DNA of 64,000 nt, from positions 25,112,480 to 25,176,479 of the forward strand of contig CM033397.1 of NCBI GenBank assembly GCA_019426215.1. The letters are read 5' to 3'. Positions 1-10,627 of the stretch are shown one piece after another. The stretch comes from Buddleja alternifolia. Taxonomy: Eukaryota > Streptophyta > Magnoliopsida > Lamiales > Scrophulariaceae. The translations under genes were made by a program, and so were the position numbers. Position 1 is the stretch's first letter, and each line of letters opens with the position of its first letter. The notes below the pieces were generated by a model, which made no database searches, was not told the DNA's origin, and worked only from the letters and a program-made list of their open reading frames with translations.

Positions 1-61
1 TGCACGGCTAAATGCATTACATCAATTTCCACCACTTAAGCAAAGGATTAAGTGAAGACTA

Positions 62-337
62 CTATTTATATAGAGAAGAGGATACCATCTTTTTAACAAA
101 GAATACGAGATCATCATCCTGACGACCCCTAGACTCCTTACTGCGAACAAAATACAAGTCAATGATGTCACGCCAGAATCTTGAATCCATCTCCACATCC
201 GAAGAGCTGTCCTCCTCCAATATGGTTTTCCCTATCAACTTTGAGTGCTTTCTCACCATACTCAACAACTCATGCCTGCCATTTTTCCTATTTTGCTTAG
301 TATTCTGAGAATAATTTACTTCTATAGGGATTTTCAT
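62..337 (-). pseudogene. possible terminal exon of an unrecognised plant gene
   Basis: A 91-codon reading frame ending in a stop near the left edge. It has no low complexity and no transposon motif. The middle part is charged and reads like ordinary coding sequence (GRHELLSMVRKHSKLIG, then an acidic SSSDVEMDSRFW stretch and DLYFVRSKESRGRQDDDLVF). On the minus strand an AG preceding GCATGAGTTG (about position 274) could be a splice acceptor, so the true exon may begin there rather than at the first ATG. I do not recognise the family and assign no function. It could also be a gene fragment carried by a repeat. The rest of such a gene would lie at higher coordinates, where no other exon is seen. 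Confidence 0.35.
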
Positions 338-1849
338 ATAACATACTTCACGTCAAGACACAGATAATTATCTTTTACAGGATTTGCAGTAATAACCTCA
401 GCACTTGTTAGTTGTTACGTGCCAAAATTAAAATGCAATATGCTAGGTGACACTTTCTTTACACAGCCGGAGCGCGCCTTTATAAGTGAAAACACAAGAA
501 TCAAGTAAGGCTGTTGTTTGAAGACTTTGTTGAAAAAATTGCTTGTATTGGTGATTACACATTTTTTCCTCTATTTCGTATGTGTGCCAGCTTAGTCATC
601 ATCCATCCGTGTTAGTTGGTTAGTTAAGATAGAATTAGAGTTAGATTCTTGTTCACAGTTCCATTGGAGTTAGTTCAGGATATTATTTTAGCTTCATTTC
701 CATTCTTGTATAATTAGGTTGAAAATACAAAGATAAAGATCATTCTGATTTGGTGCGGTAATTTTTTTCTTTTTCTTCCTATTTCTCTCAATATTCTTGT
801 GTGCTTGTGTGAGTGGAACTCCCTGAGGATTGATTCAACGCCTCAATTCTCAGGAAATTTTTGAGTTTCTTCTACCCATCGAATTAGATCGTATCATCAC
901 TGAAGCATCATGCATATAATGTTAAAAAATCATCAGAAAAATATTTTCAAGTTCTTAACAAAAGAATTCAACAAAAAAACTCACAAATCAATTGATTTCA
1001 CAATTCAAGAAAAAGATCAAAATCACGACCAATCTACTCAAATGAGAAAACGAATTGTCCATAATTCGATCCACTATTGCAACTTTTTCCACGATAATTG
1101 AACTGACAAACGCGTCGCTAATTAGTACAGCAGCCTAACTTATTTTTGCAATAAACCAGTTTAAATTTACATAGAATACCCGAACCTGAACAACAAATTA
1201 ATGGAAATGAAGAAAGAATAGAAAACTTACCGAGTGGGGGTTAGTGATTTATCTCCGAGCATTCTGAACTGGGTGCAAAAGTTTTACTCCCAGAGCTCCA
1301 AATTTAACTTGATTTTTGAAGGAAACAAGTTTCGTGTACTTTATATATAGTCCCCTCCGAGTAAATTAAATGGATTTTTATTTTTATCCTTTTATAATTG
1401 TTGCAGTGCCCATAAATTATTTGTGAAATGATATTTATCGATCGGGATAATTGCACTGAACTCCCCAACGGGCATTTGATATTCACACCTCTTACCTTTG
1501 AAATATCGGTATTGACCTCCCCTTCTTCATTTTTTTTATTATATTTAATTTTTTTTTTAATTCTAGATGAAGGGGATACGCTGACCCGACAAACCCGAGA
1601 CGATAGTTTTTAAGCATGTCCACACATACCCTATAAGACTCCAAATAAGGAGAGAAAAGTCACACCTTGTAATAGCTTGAAATTGAACCCACGACCTCCT
1701 ATATGAAAGTTGAAGCTTGTATCACTAGACGTTAGCTCTTGGAGGGTGGGGGGTGGGGGGGAAGAAATTCGTTATCATCCATGAGGTTTTGACTAAGATG
1801 CAAAATCATCCCTCAAGTTTCAGAGATTATTAATTCATTCTTCTGACAA
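338..1849. other. non-coding, unclassified repetitive sequence
   Basis: No convincing reading frame. Around 1423-1530 the sequence (GGATAATTGCACTGAACTCC and following) resembles the terminal region of Mutator-like elements, but no partner terminus was found. Around 1680-1740 a segment contains GAACCCACGACCTC followed by CACTAGACGTTAG, which recalls the 3' half of a tRNA or a tRNA-derived SINE read on the opposite strand; the clover leaf is incomplete. From 1741 a G-rich tract is followed by sequence that element A interrupts. Confidence 0.4.
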
Positions 1850-1854
1850 GATTT

Positions 1855-3161
1855 TGATAAGCTCGTATTTTACGCTTTTTAGGCGCCTCTTTTCTTGTAT
1901 TTTGATGAGTTCTTGAGTGTATTTATGCCACATATGCTTTGATGTTGTGATTGGTTGTGTTTTTATAGGTTATTTGAGAATTGGAGCAAAAATGAATGAA
2001 AAGATCAAAAAAGTTCTCAAAATACTCCTCTAGCCACGGCTATGAAGACCCTTAGCCATGGTGATCATGAAGGAACCTTTGTACTTTGAAGATATGAAGT
2101 TACCAAGGCTAAAATAGGCAAAAAAAACGTGAACAGCTGATTTTAGCCGTGGCTACCGTCTTTTTAGCGGCGGCTAAAGGCCGATTTCAGCATTTATAAA
2201 TATGCGTTATTAGGTCAAAATTCCGGACTTTTGCCCACTTTTGAGGGTTTGACACTTTGAAACACACCAAGAGGGTTGAGAGAAGTCTGGGGAAGAAGAA
2301 GAACGCAAGAATACTCCATCTTTGTCTACGAAGACGGAGAATTCAAGCAAGATCTATCAAGAAACGTTATTAGGGAGTTTTAATTTCATGTTTTTAGATT
2401 TGTTTTCATTGAACATGTCTTTCAAGATGAATTATTGCTTTTCTTTTACAATTATGAATTAATTTCCCTTTGATTGAGGCCATGTGAAATCCAATTACTA
2501 TGTTTAATTTAGAGTATTATTTTTCCGGATTAAATTTATTTTGGGTTATGTGTTTAATATTTGTTCTTAATGCTTATGATTGCTTAGCTACCAATTGTAT
2601 GAATTTGTGCTTAGTTTTGAGACCGAGAGGAGATAAACTAGGGATGCATCTAGGTATTAAACACCACAACATAAAATTGACTAGAGATAGATTCGATTTC
2701 CTTGTGTGTGCTTTCCGTGAAAACGGGAAATTCCATCAATCTTTGTAATGCGTTTTCATTTATTCGAATTTCATATAGAGATATAGAAATCGTTAATGAA
2801 AATAGAACTGTTATATCAAGAGAGTGGATAGTAAGTAATTTAGGGAATTTTGCCTTAACCTAATCAATCTAATAATCCGGTAAGATAGAATCATAGTCAA
2901 ATTGAATAATTGGTTGAATCATGTGTCTTAATCACTTTTCTCATTGATTTAAATTCAAAGTTGATTTCTCTCATTAGTTGGTAATTGTTATTTAGTATTT
3001 TAATTCATAATTCACATCTTTATCTCTTGATTTAACTTAGAATTAGATAACACAGTAATTTCAGTACTTAAATACAATTGTCTCTAGGGTACGATAATCC
3101 GGACTTACATCCACTATATCACTTGCACGACCTAGTACACTTGCTAGAATTTTGTGTGTCA
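1855..3161 (+). repeat. element A 5' LTR
   Basis: 1307-bp LTR with TG...CA ends. U3 carries four forms of a GCC-centred palindrome (about 2030, 2051, 2144 and 2163) upstream of a TATA-like TTTATAAATAT at 2192-2202. Short frames inside it (for example 2500-2748) are repeated in the other LTR and show no protein signature. Confidence 0.93.
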
Positions 3162-3165
3162 AGTT

Positions 3166-3188
3166 TTTGGCGCCGTTGCCGGGGACAA
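3166..3188 (+). promoter_or_regulatory. element A primer binding site (tRNA-Asp)
   Basis: TGGCGCCGTTGCCGGGGA begins a few bases after the 5' LTR and is the complement of the 3' end of plant tRNA-Asp, a primer commonly used by Athila/Tat-type gypsy elements. It sets the element's orientation as plus. Confidence 0.9.
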
Positions 3189-3234
3189 TTGTTTTATTTA
3201 ATATTGAGATTCTCTTATCTGTTCTAAGCTTAAG

Positions 3235-3235
<1 letters not shown>

Positions 3236-3267
<32 letters not shown>
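3236..3267. repeat. (TA)n microsatellite
   Basis: About 14 TA dinucleotides between the primer site and the first ATG of the gag-like ORF of element A. Confidence 0.9.
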
Positions 3268-3269
<2 letters not shown>

Positions 3270-3285
3270 TTTCTTTCTTGAAGAG

Positions 3286-4283
3286 ATGAATCATAATAAC
3301 CTTTATTGGTCAAGACAAGGATGGAACATTGGAGCTTATGGGAGCCAAGTGCAAGATTTGTGTTCGTGGCGTGGAGGCGTTGATCATAGCAATTACTGTC
3401 AACACGGGGGGAAGAGTCATCAAGATTTTCCATTGAGTTATTATGTTGTGAGATCTTCATCCGCATACCTGGAACATGATAGTATGATGCAAGAAGAATT
3501 TCAACCGATTGACTTTCAGAAGCAAGGGAATTGTCAGCAACACCGCGATAGAACCCCAAATTTTGAAGAGCTGACGATCCAATGGATGAACCAAAATGAC
3601 ACTATGATATCACGACTTGATGAGCGGAGTCAAAACATAGAAACATGCATCATGAACGTCCAAGCACAACTGAATCTAATCTCCAACTTATTGACAGAGA
3701 GGTCATCAGAAACAACGTATATTAACACAGAAGAGAATGATGAGGCTCCAGAAGCAACATCACTAGAGGACTCACAATTCCACACTGATTCTCCGAAATC
3801 CATCCCATCAAATGACCAAGAAAAGACATTAGAAATCTTCAAGAACCAAAGGTGTATCAATAAAAGTGTATCAATAACCAGAGAGACAGAGTGGAGGAGG
3901 TTGAAGTCAAAGTTTACAACTCTAATGATCCATTCGATGCATATTTTGAGAACCCAAGTGATACTACGGACGAGAATGAGAAAATCAGAGGATATATAAA
4001 TCACTTGGATGTACCACCATTTGAGTTGTCAAAACAATGTCTATGGGAGTATGGGACAACCACATATGAGTTGCAATCATCCATTGAGGATTCTTTCTCA
4101 CTTCCAATTAAACTTTCATCTTTACACTTCAATTATGTATTTTTGAAAGAGACCTTATGCTCACTTCTAATTCTTTTAGGTTGTGTGATAGAGATTGGAG
4201 GGGAGAAGCCTATATGCAACTGGAAAAAGCACAAAAAGACTCGTCCATACAAAGTTGGCATTGCTCCTTATGATCCACCATGA
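3286..4283 (+). pseudogene. element A gag-like ORF, frameshifted
   Basis: Two overlapping frames (3286-3999 and 3891-4283) behave as one gene broken by a frameshift near 3887: the acidic VEEVEVKVYN reading appears only in the second frame. The first part contains a polar helical stretch (about residues 95-150, PNFEELTIQWMNQNDTMISR onward). It recalls the coiled segment that follows the zinc knuckle in Athila/Tat gag proteins, but no zinc knuckle, capsid homology or protease motif is visible. The second part ends just before the conserved GGCAACCCA linker, the place where integrase ends in complete relatives. The product is therefore a reduced structural-type protein or an unrelated fill-in ORF; function unknown. 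Confidence 0.5.
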
Positions 4284-4315
4284 GCAGTGCAAGGGAGTCG
4301 AGCTAATGACTTAAA

Positions 4316-4345
4316 ACAAGCGCTTCTTGGAAGGCAACCCATGTT
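4316..4345 (+). other. conserved post-coding linker motif of Athila-like elements
   Basis: GCGCTTCTTGGAAGGCAACC just downstream of the ORF stop. The same block occurs in reverse in element G2 at 20027-20050 (TGGGTTGCCTCCCAAGC), at the same place relative to its ORF end. Its role is unknown; it marks the start of the non-coding linker that leads to the palindrome array. Confidence 0.7.
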
Positions 4346-4529
4346 TATCGTTTTCTTTTATTTCTTTTGTTTGATTTAGTTGAGGCTTTTGTTCTCTGTT
4401 AGTTTATTTTCGTGTCTCAGGTTTATGCAATCCATACAAGAGAGATAGTCGAGAAGAACAACGACGTTCCTTACAAGCTCAAGGAAAATTTAGCTTTGGT
4501 TTTCGGTATTTTGCTGGTGGTGTTATGTC

Positions 4530-4871
4530 ACTTTAGTCGTGGCTTGCATTTAAAATTTTCGATTACTTTTTATATATCTCTACTTCCAGGTATTTTAGCC
4601 ACGGCTAAGAGTTCTCACATTTTATGAATAGCCTCTGTTTTTATCACCACGGCTCGCGGTCATCTTAGCCATGGCTTAGTCGAAAAATCACAATTTTTTT
4701 AAAATTTTGCTCCCAGGTATTTTTAGCCACGGCTACGGTTCATTTTAGCCGCGGCTTAACAGTACAAAGTTTGCAATTTTCGCTCCCAGGTGTTTTTAGC
4801 CACGGCTAAGCATTTGGATCCTCTCTGTCCCGGTAGCCGCGGCTACCCATGGTTTTAGCCACGGCTAAATG
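4530..4871 (+). repeat. cluster of interspersed palindromes, consensus TTTAGCCRCGGCTAAA
   Basis: At least eight copies of a GCC-centred palindrome spaced irregularly, several preceded by CTCCCAGGT. Clear copies: 4593-4610, about 4664-4678, 4721-4736, 4743-4757, 4795-4810, 4832-4847 (GGTAGCCGCGGCTACC, a perfect 16-mer) and 4853-4870. Variants keep dyad symmetry around CCRCGG. The same word occurs in both LTRs upstream of TATA. Confidence 0.85.
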
Positions 4872-4880
4872 GCGATTTTA

Positions 4881-7010
4881 GTATTAAAAAAAAAAAATCG
4901 TAAACGTTTTAAAATCCCAATTTTTCCCAACCCATAATCCATAATTCCCTAAAACCCCCCAAAACCTCCCCAACACATCTAAATCAACATCACCTGAGGA
5001 TTTGGGATTTGATCCTAATGATTTCTTTTGAGCTTATGTTATGATTTTCAAGATATGCTATTTTATTCTCGTTTTATCGTTATGCTTTTTCTGAGACATT
5101 TTGTTAGTCTTTCGTTTCTGTGTTTTTCTTTTAGTTTTATCTTGTTAGACTTGTAATGAATTCTAATTCCCTGATTACTACCGTTGATGTTTGATTGATG
5201 GTTTCTTTTGTTTATGTGTTTAGGTCACACCTATTCTCCAGCTTCGCGAGTTATTGTCGTTAACTCCCATGCACTTTCTGTCTGTCCAACCTCACTCAAT
5301 GATTAGGGTGGTATTCTTTCCCCTAGTTATTTTTATTTTCCATCATTTGGCTCATTGAGGACAATGCGCTAATTAAGTTTGGGGGTGGATACATGTTATG
5401 CATGATAATTTTTTGATATGCCCAGAAATTGATGTAATTTATACACATATGTGCAAGTGAAAATGCCTTGAATAATTCTAATGAACTGTCATTTTTCTGA
5501 TGAAGCTTGATGATTTTGTTGTCTCATTTGTTTTTAGCTTCCAATTCGTTTCTCTGTGATCAACATGCTTTTCTGTGTCTTGATATCCTTTTTAGTCAAG
5601 CTTATGAAAATTTTTGCGGACTCGAGGCATGAACTGTCTACGTTTGTTTAATTTTGAAGAATGCACTGATATTGCGTGACCATGACATGATTTAGGCCAT
5701 CTTTGATTTGTCTTTAGCCTTGCGTTTTGCTTGCAGTATATTCATTATCTCTAGACCTTTATTTGAGCCTTAATGATAAGAATGGGGTGTGCTAAGCACA
5801 CCATAGACCACCATTCGCTTTTTGTTCATAAACCACATCATCTACCAGTTAGCCTAAAAGAAAAACAAAGATAATCACCCGGTTATGAGAGCTTACAATT
5901 CGGTACACTTTTAGCTATGTTTGGGTGTGTGTGTTATTGTTTTGTGCACATCCTGAAGGAGGTTGATGTTGGTTAATTTTTGAGAATTGATGAAGGTTTT
6001 GAGATATACTAGATGAAAGATATGGATGTGAGAAGTATTTAAATTAAGTTGAGCCGAAATAGTCGAAAAGAAAAAACAAAGATAATCACCATAGACCACC
6101 ATTCGCTTTTTGTTCATAAACCACATCATCTACCAGTTAGCCTAAAAGAAAAACAAAGATAATCACCCGGTTATGAGAGCTTACAATTCGGTATTCTTTT
6201 AGCTATGTTTGGGTGCATGTGTTATTGTTTTGTGCACATCCTGAAGGAGGTTGATGTTGGTTAATTTTTGAGAATTGATGAAGGTTTTGAGATATACTAG
6301 ATGAAAGATATGGATGTGAGAAGCACTTAAATTAAGTTTAGCCGAAATAGTCGGAAAAAAAAAAGACAGGAAAAAAAAGACAAAGGAGAAAAAGGAAAAA
6401 AAATAAAAAATTCTTGACTAGGCTATATATATGTGATGCTTCGATGATCATTGGTTAGGTATTGTAACTCGTACACAACCCAAGTTCAACAAGAAATAAG
6501 TTTGGGGGTTGTGAGTTTGGAAAAGAAAAGAAAAAAAAAAGAGAAAGAAAGTGGTGAGAATTTTGAGTATGATGCATTTAGTTAGTGAATGTAGTTTGGA
6601 GATATCAAGTTTTAAGCTCTCTAAACCCTTAGTCACTTTCTTTCATATATTTCCATACCAAGCCAACACTCGAGCCTTACATTACAAGCCGGAAAGACCT
6701 TTTGATCATGGTTATCACGTATTGTGCAGTCGAATAAGTTATATTTTCAAAGTTGGTTTGTGTTGATGAGTTTGAGTTGTTTACATAATCTTGATTAATG
6801 TGGACTCTAGACATATGAGGAGACGTGGGTGTTCATGATTTGGGATAGTGTTGCAGAAATTTTGAGGAATATTAATTTGAAACTTTTTGATGAATAAGTG
6901 ATTCTTCACAAGTCATGTTCTAAGGTGTTTATCTTGCCTCTGTGTGTTAGTTGTAAAATTTTCGAGCTTATGTGTTTGCTTTACTTTCTTTGCTCGAGGA
7001 CGATCAAACT
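4881..7010 (+). other. element A non-coding linker with internal PPT-like copies and a tandem duplication
   Basis: No coding signal. It holds a C-rich run (4915-4975), two internal purine tracts like the functional one (AAGTTTGGGGGTG near 5374 and AAGTTTGGGGGTTG near 6497), and a 288-bp direct tandem duplication (5801-6088 and 6089-about 6376). A-rich low-complexity tracts lie near 6350-6410 and 6520-6550. Confidence 0.7.
5801..6376 (+). repeat. 288-bp tandem duplication inside element A
   Basis: CCATAGACCACCATTCGC begins both units (5801 and 6089). The sequence runs in parallel for about 288 bp with few changes before diverging into an A-rich tract. Confidence 0.85.
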
Positions 7011-7025
7011 CAAGTTTGGGGGTGT
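7008..7025 (+). promoter_or_regulatory. element A polypurine tract
   Basis: AAGTTTGGGGGTGT immediately precedes the 3' LTR start TGATAAG, the expected position of the plus-strand primer for reverse transcription. Confidence 0.85.
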
Positions 7026-8355
7026 TGATAAGCTCGTATTTTACGCCTTTTAGGCGTCTCTTTTCTTGTATTTTGATGAGTTCTTGAGTGTATTTATGCC
7101 ACATATGCTTTGATGTTGTGATTGGTTGTGTTTTTATAGGTTATTTGAAAATTGGAGCAAAAATGAATGAAAAGATCAAAGAAGTTCTCAAAATACTCCT
7201 CTAGCCACGGCTATGAAGACCCTTAGCCATGGTGATCATGAAGGAACCTTTGTACTTTGAAGATATGAAGTTACTAAAGCTAAAATAGGCAAAAAACGTG
7301 AACAACAGATTTTAGCCATGGCTACCTTCTTTTTAGCCGCGGCTAAGGGCTGATTTCAACATCTATAAATACGCGTTATTAGGTCAAAATTCGGGACTTT
7401 TGCCCACTTTTGAGGATTTGACACTTTGAAACACACCAAGAGGGTTGAGAGAAGTCTGGGGAAGAAGAAGAACGCGAGGATACTCCATCTTTGTCTACGA
7501 AGACGGAGAATTCAAGCAAGATCTATCAAGAAACGTTATTAGGGAGTTTTAATTTCATGCTTTTAGATTTGTTTTCATTGAACATGTCTTTCAAGATGAA
7601 TTATTGCTTTTCTTTTACAATTATGACTTAATTTCCCTTTGATTGAGGCCATGTGAAATCGAATTACTATGTTTAATTTATGAGTATTATTTTTCCGGAT
7701 TAAATTTTTTTTGGGTTATGTGTTTAATATTTGTTCTTAATGCTTATGATTGCTTAGCTACCAATTGTATGAATTTGTGCTTAGTTTTGAGACTGAGAGG
7801 AGATAAACTAGGGATGCATCTAGGTGTTAAACACCACAACGTAAAATTGACTAGAGATAGATTCGATTTCCTTGTGTGTGATAGATTCGATTTCCTTGTG
7901 TGTGCTTTCCGTGAAAACGGGAAATTCCGTGAATCTTTGTAATGCGTTTTCATTTATTCAAATTTCATATAGAGATATAGAAATCGTTAATGAAAATAAA
8001 ACTGTTATACCAAGAGACTGGATAGTAAGTAATTTAGGGAATTTCGCCTTAACCTAATCAATCTAATAATCCGGTAAGATAGAATCATAGTCAAATTGAA
8101 TAATTGATTGAATCATGTGTCTTAATCACTTTTCTCATTGATTTAAATTCAAAGTTGATTTCTCTCATTAGTTGGTAATTGTTATTTAGTATTTTAATTC
8201 ATAATTCTCATCTTTATCTCTTGATTTAACTTAGAATTAGATAGCACAGTAATTTCAGTACTTCAATACAATTGTCTCTAGAGTACGATGATCCGGACTT
8301 ACATACACTATATTACTTGCACGACCTAGTACACTTGCTAGGATTTTGTGTGTCA
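7026..8355 (+). repeat. element A 3' LTR
   Basis: 1330-bp LTR, very close to the 5' copy. It is longer mainly because of a private tandem duplication of GATAGATTCGATTTCCTTGT plus GTGT at about 7856-7903, so that event post-dates insertion. The palindromes upstream of the TATA-like element are kept. Confidence 0.93.
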
Positions 8356-8360
8356 GATTT

Positions 8361-8792
8361 CAACTTTAATTTCCAGCTAACAAGTTGAATTGTTGATAAG
8401 ATTACTAAAATGCCCTTTATTAAGTTAGAACATATTCTCAAAAATTCAACTTCATCCCTAACATTTTAATTTATTTTTTATTTAGAGCTTATTATAATCA
8501 TTTCGAAAAGTATATAATAGCAAGATAATATATATATATATATATGCGACATATTTAAGTACACATTTTAAGAATAATTCTAATTATTTTATGATATTTC
8601 AAATAATATTTTTATAGTCAATATTAATGATATCATTCTTGAGTTACTGTTTCAATCAATGTAGAAGAAATATTTTAAATTTGTGAATTAGTTATTTAAT
8701 AGCCGAGTTCGTAGGTGACCCAGGTTAGTACTTGAATTTAATACAAATCTACGAGTTAGCTATAAATTATATTATTTGAACATTATATATAT
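8361..8792. other. AT-rich unclassified sequence
   Basis: No ORF or recognisable repeat apart from a short (TA)n run at about 8528-8546. It separates element A from the first copia LTR. Confidence 0.5.
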
Positions 8793-10337
8793 TGTTGGTC
8801 CCAAATTACATACGAAAGGGTCTAGAAGAGGGGGTTGAATAGACCCTGAAATTTTCTTCAACTTTAAAAATTTCGTATTCAAAAAGTTTTGGACACTTAA
8901 GAATATAGACGCTTGGTTGAGCGTCCACTTGGAGACTATTTTTTAGAAAGTTAGCTTAGAGTCAAGATTTGAATACTTAACCAAATAAGGCGAATCGTTC
9001 AGTTCTTTTATCAGCGTTAGCACAATAAAAATATTTTAAATCTTCTTTTGAAAAAATTTAGCGTCACAAAGTTTACTTAGTTGCTTTTAGCTTAAACAAT
9101 TTTATCAATGTGCTTACTGATTCGTTTATACAATGATATGAGATAATAAAGGAAATAAACGATAAAGTAAAGAACACAAAGTTTGAAAGGTTCGCTGAGT
9201 GGTGTAATACCAACTACGTCATTCTTCTCCTTTTTCAACTCAGAGGAAACCCACTAAGATGATCTTCATAGAATCATACAGAAACTTCTACAACGTAGAG
9301 GATAAAATGGATAAAGAATGGCTTGAGCTCCTTGGTCACACAAATTTCAGCTCCAAGACAGTTTGATCCGCTTGCTTCTTTCACCCAGAAATAGTGCAAG
9401 TATTCAACTTCTTCTTCACACAAATTGAGAGGCTGAATAGGATATTTTTCAACTCGTTTGTTTGATTTTTGGAAGTTCAAACAATTTCAATATCTCAGTA
9501 ATAGTGTAGGGTTCTTCCTGAAAAGAGATTTGAGATATTGGATGACTGTCTAAGGGATTGATGAAAAGCTAAAGGAATGTTTGAAATGGATATTCGAGCT
9601 TTTCTGAAAGTTTAAGGTTTGAAACTTCAATCAATAGAGTTTTGGATTGTAAGCTTGTTGTTCTTCTGTATTTGGCTTGTTGCTGAAGTCTTATTTATAG
9701 ACTTTCTTGGATAAAGTGTCCGTTTGACACTAAGCTTGGCGTGTGTCTATCACTTTTGCGAGTGGACAACTTTATGTCCCTTATGAAATTCTACTGCGAA
9801 AGTTGGTGCAACAAACTCTGTAAAGTTAACAGTCCAATGGGAAGGCTTCTCCGTACGTCCTGAAGTGCTTATCACATTTAATGCTCTTATAAGCATTTAA
9901 TGTATTTGAATTTAACGCCTATTGGACATTAATGCTCTCATAATAATTGTATTTAACTCCTTTTGGACTTAGGAATAAATTCAAATGAAATCCTGTCTTG
10001 ACAGATGCTCATTCAACCTTGAATGATCCTTGGCTTGAATCATGGCATCAACGCTTGAAGTAGCTTGACGCTCAGACGCTTGCTTAGAAATCTTCATCTT
10101 CATTCAGACGCTTGTACTTCAAACTTGACTTATGACAAACTCACTCAGATTAATATCAGACGATCAATCTAAGATACTTAGCCTAACAATCTAGAATAAA
10201 AACAAATAAATGCCTTATACAAATCTAACGCTCAAAGCATATACATATTTTCTAATGAAATCAAACTTACATAAATTGGGGTCTAACATAAAATTTAATT
10301 GTCATCATCAAAACATCTAATAAGAAATTTCCTAACA
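8793..10337 (-). repeat. E1 3' LTR (Sirevirus-like, subfamily B)
   Basis: On the plus strand it runs from TGTTGGTCCCAAATTACATA to TTTCCTAACA (1545 bp). Read on the minus strand this is a TG...CA LTR with a TATA box (TATAAATA, complement of 9692-9699). A purine tract lies just outside its right edge (complement of ATTTCCCCCTTG, 10338-10349). A truncated relative with primer site lies at 41089-41384. The 5' LTR of E1 would lie beyond 64000. Confidence 0.85.
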
Positions 10338-10627
10338 ATTTCCCCCTTGTGATGATGGCAATACTTACTCCTTTATAGTTCAAGAGTTAGACAATCAAAT
10401 TACAAAGTTGGCTTTGAATAAGTTAGATTAGAGTTAGCTAAGGTTAGATTAAGTCTCAACGAGATGTTTTAGCTGGAAATGCACTTCTTTAGATTAGAGT
10501 TAGTTAAGGTTAGATTAAGTCTCAACGAGATGTTTTAGCTGGAAATGCACTTCTTTATATATATCAAGGAAAGTACAAAGCATTTATAACTAAAAATAGA
10601 AAATAGTACAAGAAAGAGATAATGAAG
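10338..10627 (-). other. E1 polypurine tract and 3' non-coding region
   Basis: The PPT is followed by non-coding sequence with a tandem duplication of about 73 bp (TAGATTAGAGTTAG... at about 10424-10496 and 10492-10564). No reading frame. Confidence 0.65.

Larger units (their letters stand above)
1855..8355 (+). mobile_element. element A: non-autonomous Athila/Tat-like gypsy LTR retrotransposon
   Basis: Complete-ended element bounded by the 5-bp direct repeat GATTT (1850-1854 and 8356-8360). LTRs are 1855-3161 and 7026-8355, both starting TGATAAGCTCG and ending TGTGTGTCA. The primer site next to the 5' LTR matches tRNA-Asp and a purine-rich tract precedes the 3' LTR. The 3.9-kb internal region has a frameshifted gag-like ORF pair but no protease, reverse transcriptase, RNase H or integrase motif, so it would need enzymes from another element. 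Downstream it keeps the linker motif CTTCTTGGAAGGCAACCCA that I associate with Athila-like elements, and a palindrome array. The near-identical LTRs suggest a fairly young insertion. Confidence 0.93.

Noticed and set aside
1680..1740. tRNA-like segment
   Set aside because: Only a B-box-like word and part of an arm are visible; no full clover leaf, so neither a tRNA gene nor a defined SINE can be called.
2500..2748. Plus-strand ORF repeated at 7643-7942
   Set aside because: Lies inside the two LTRs of element A, repeated only because LTRs are repeated; no protein signature, and one copy carries an in-frame duplication of non-coding type.
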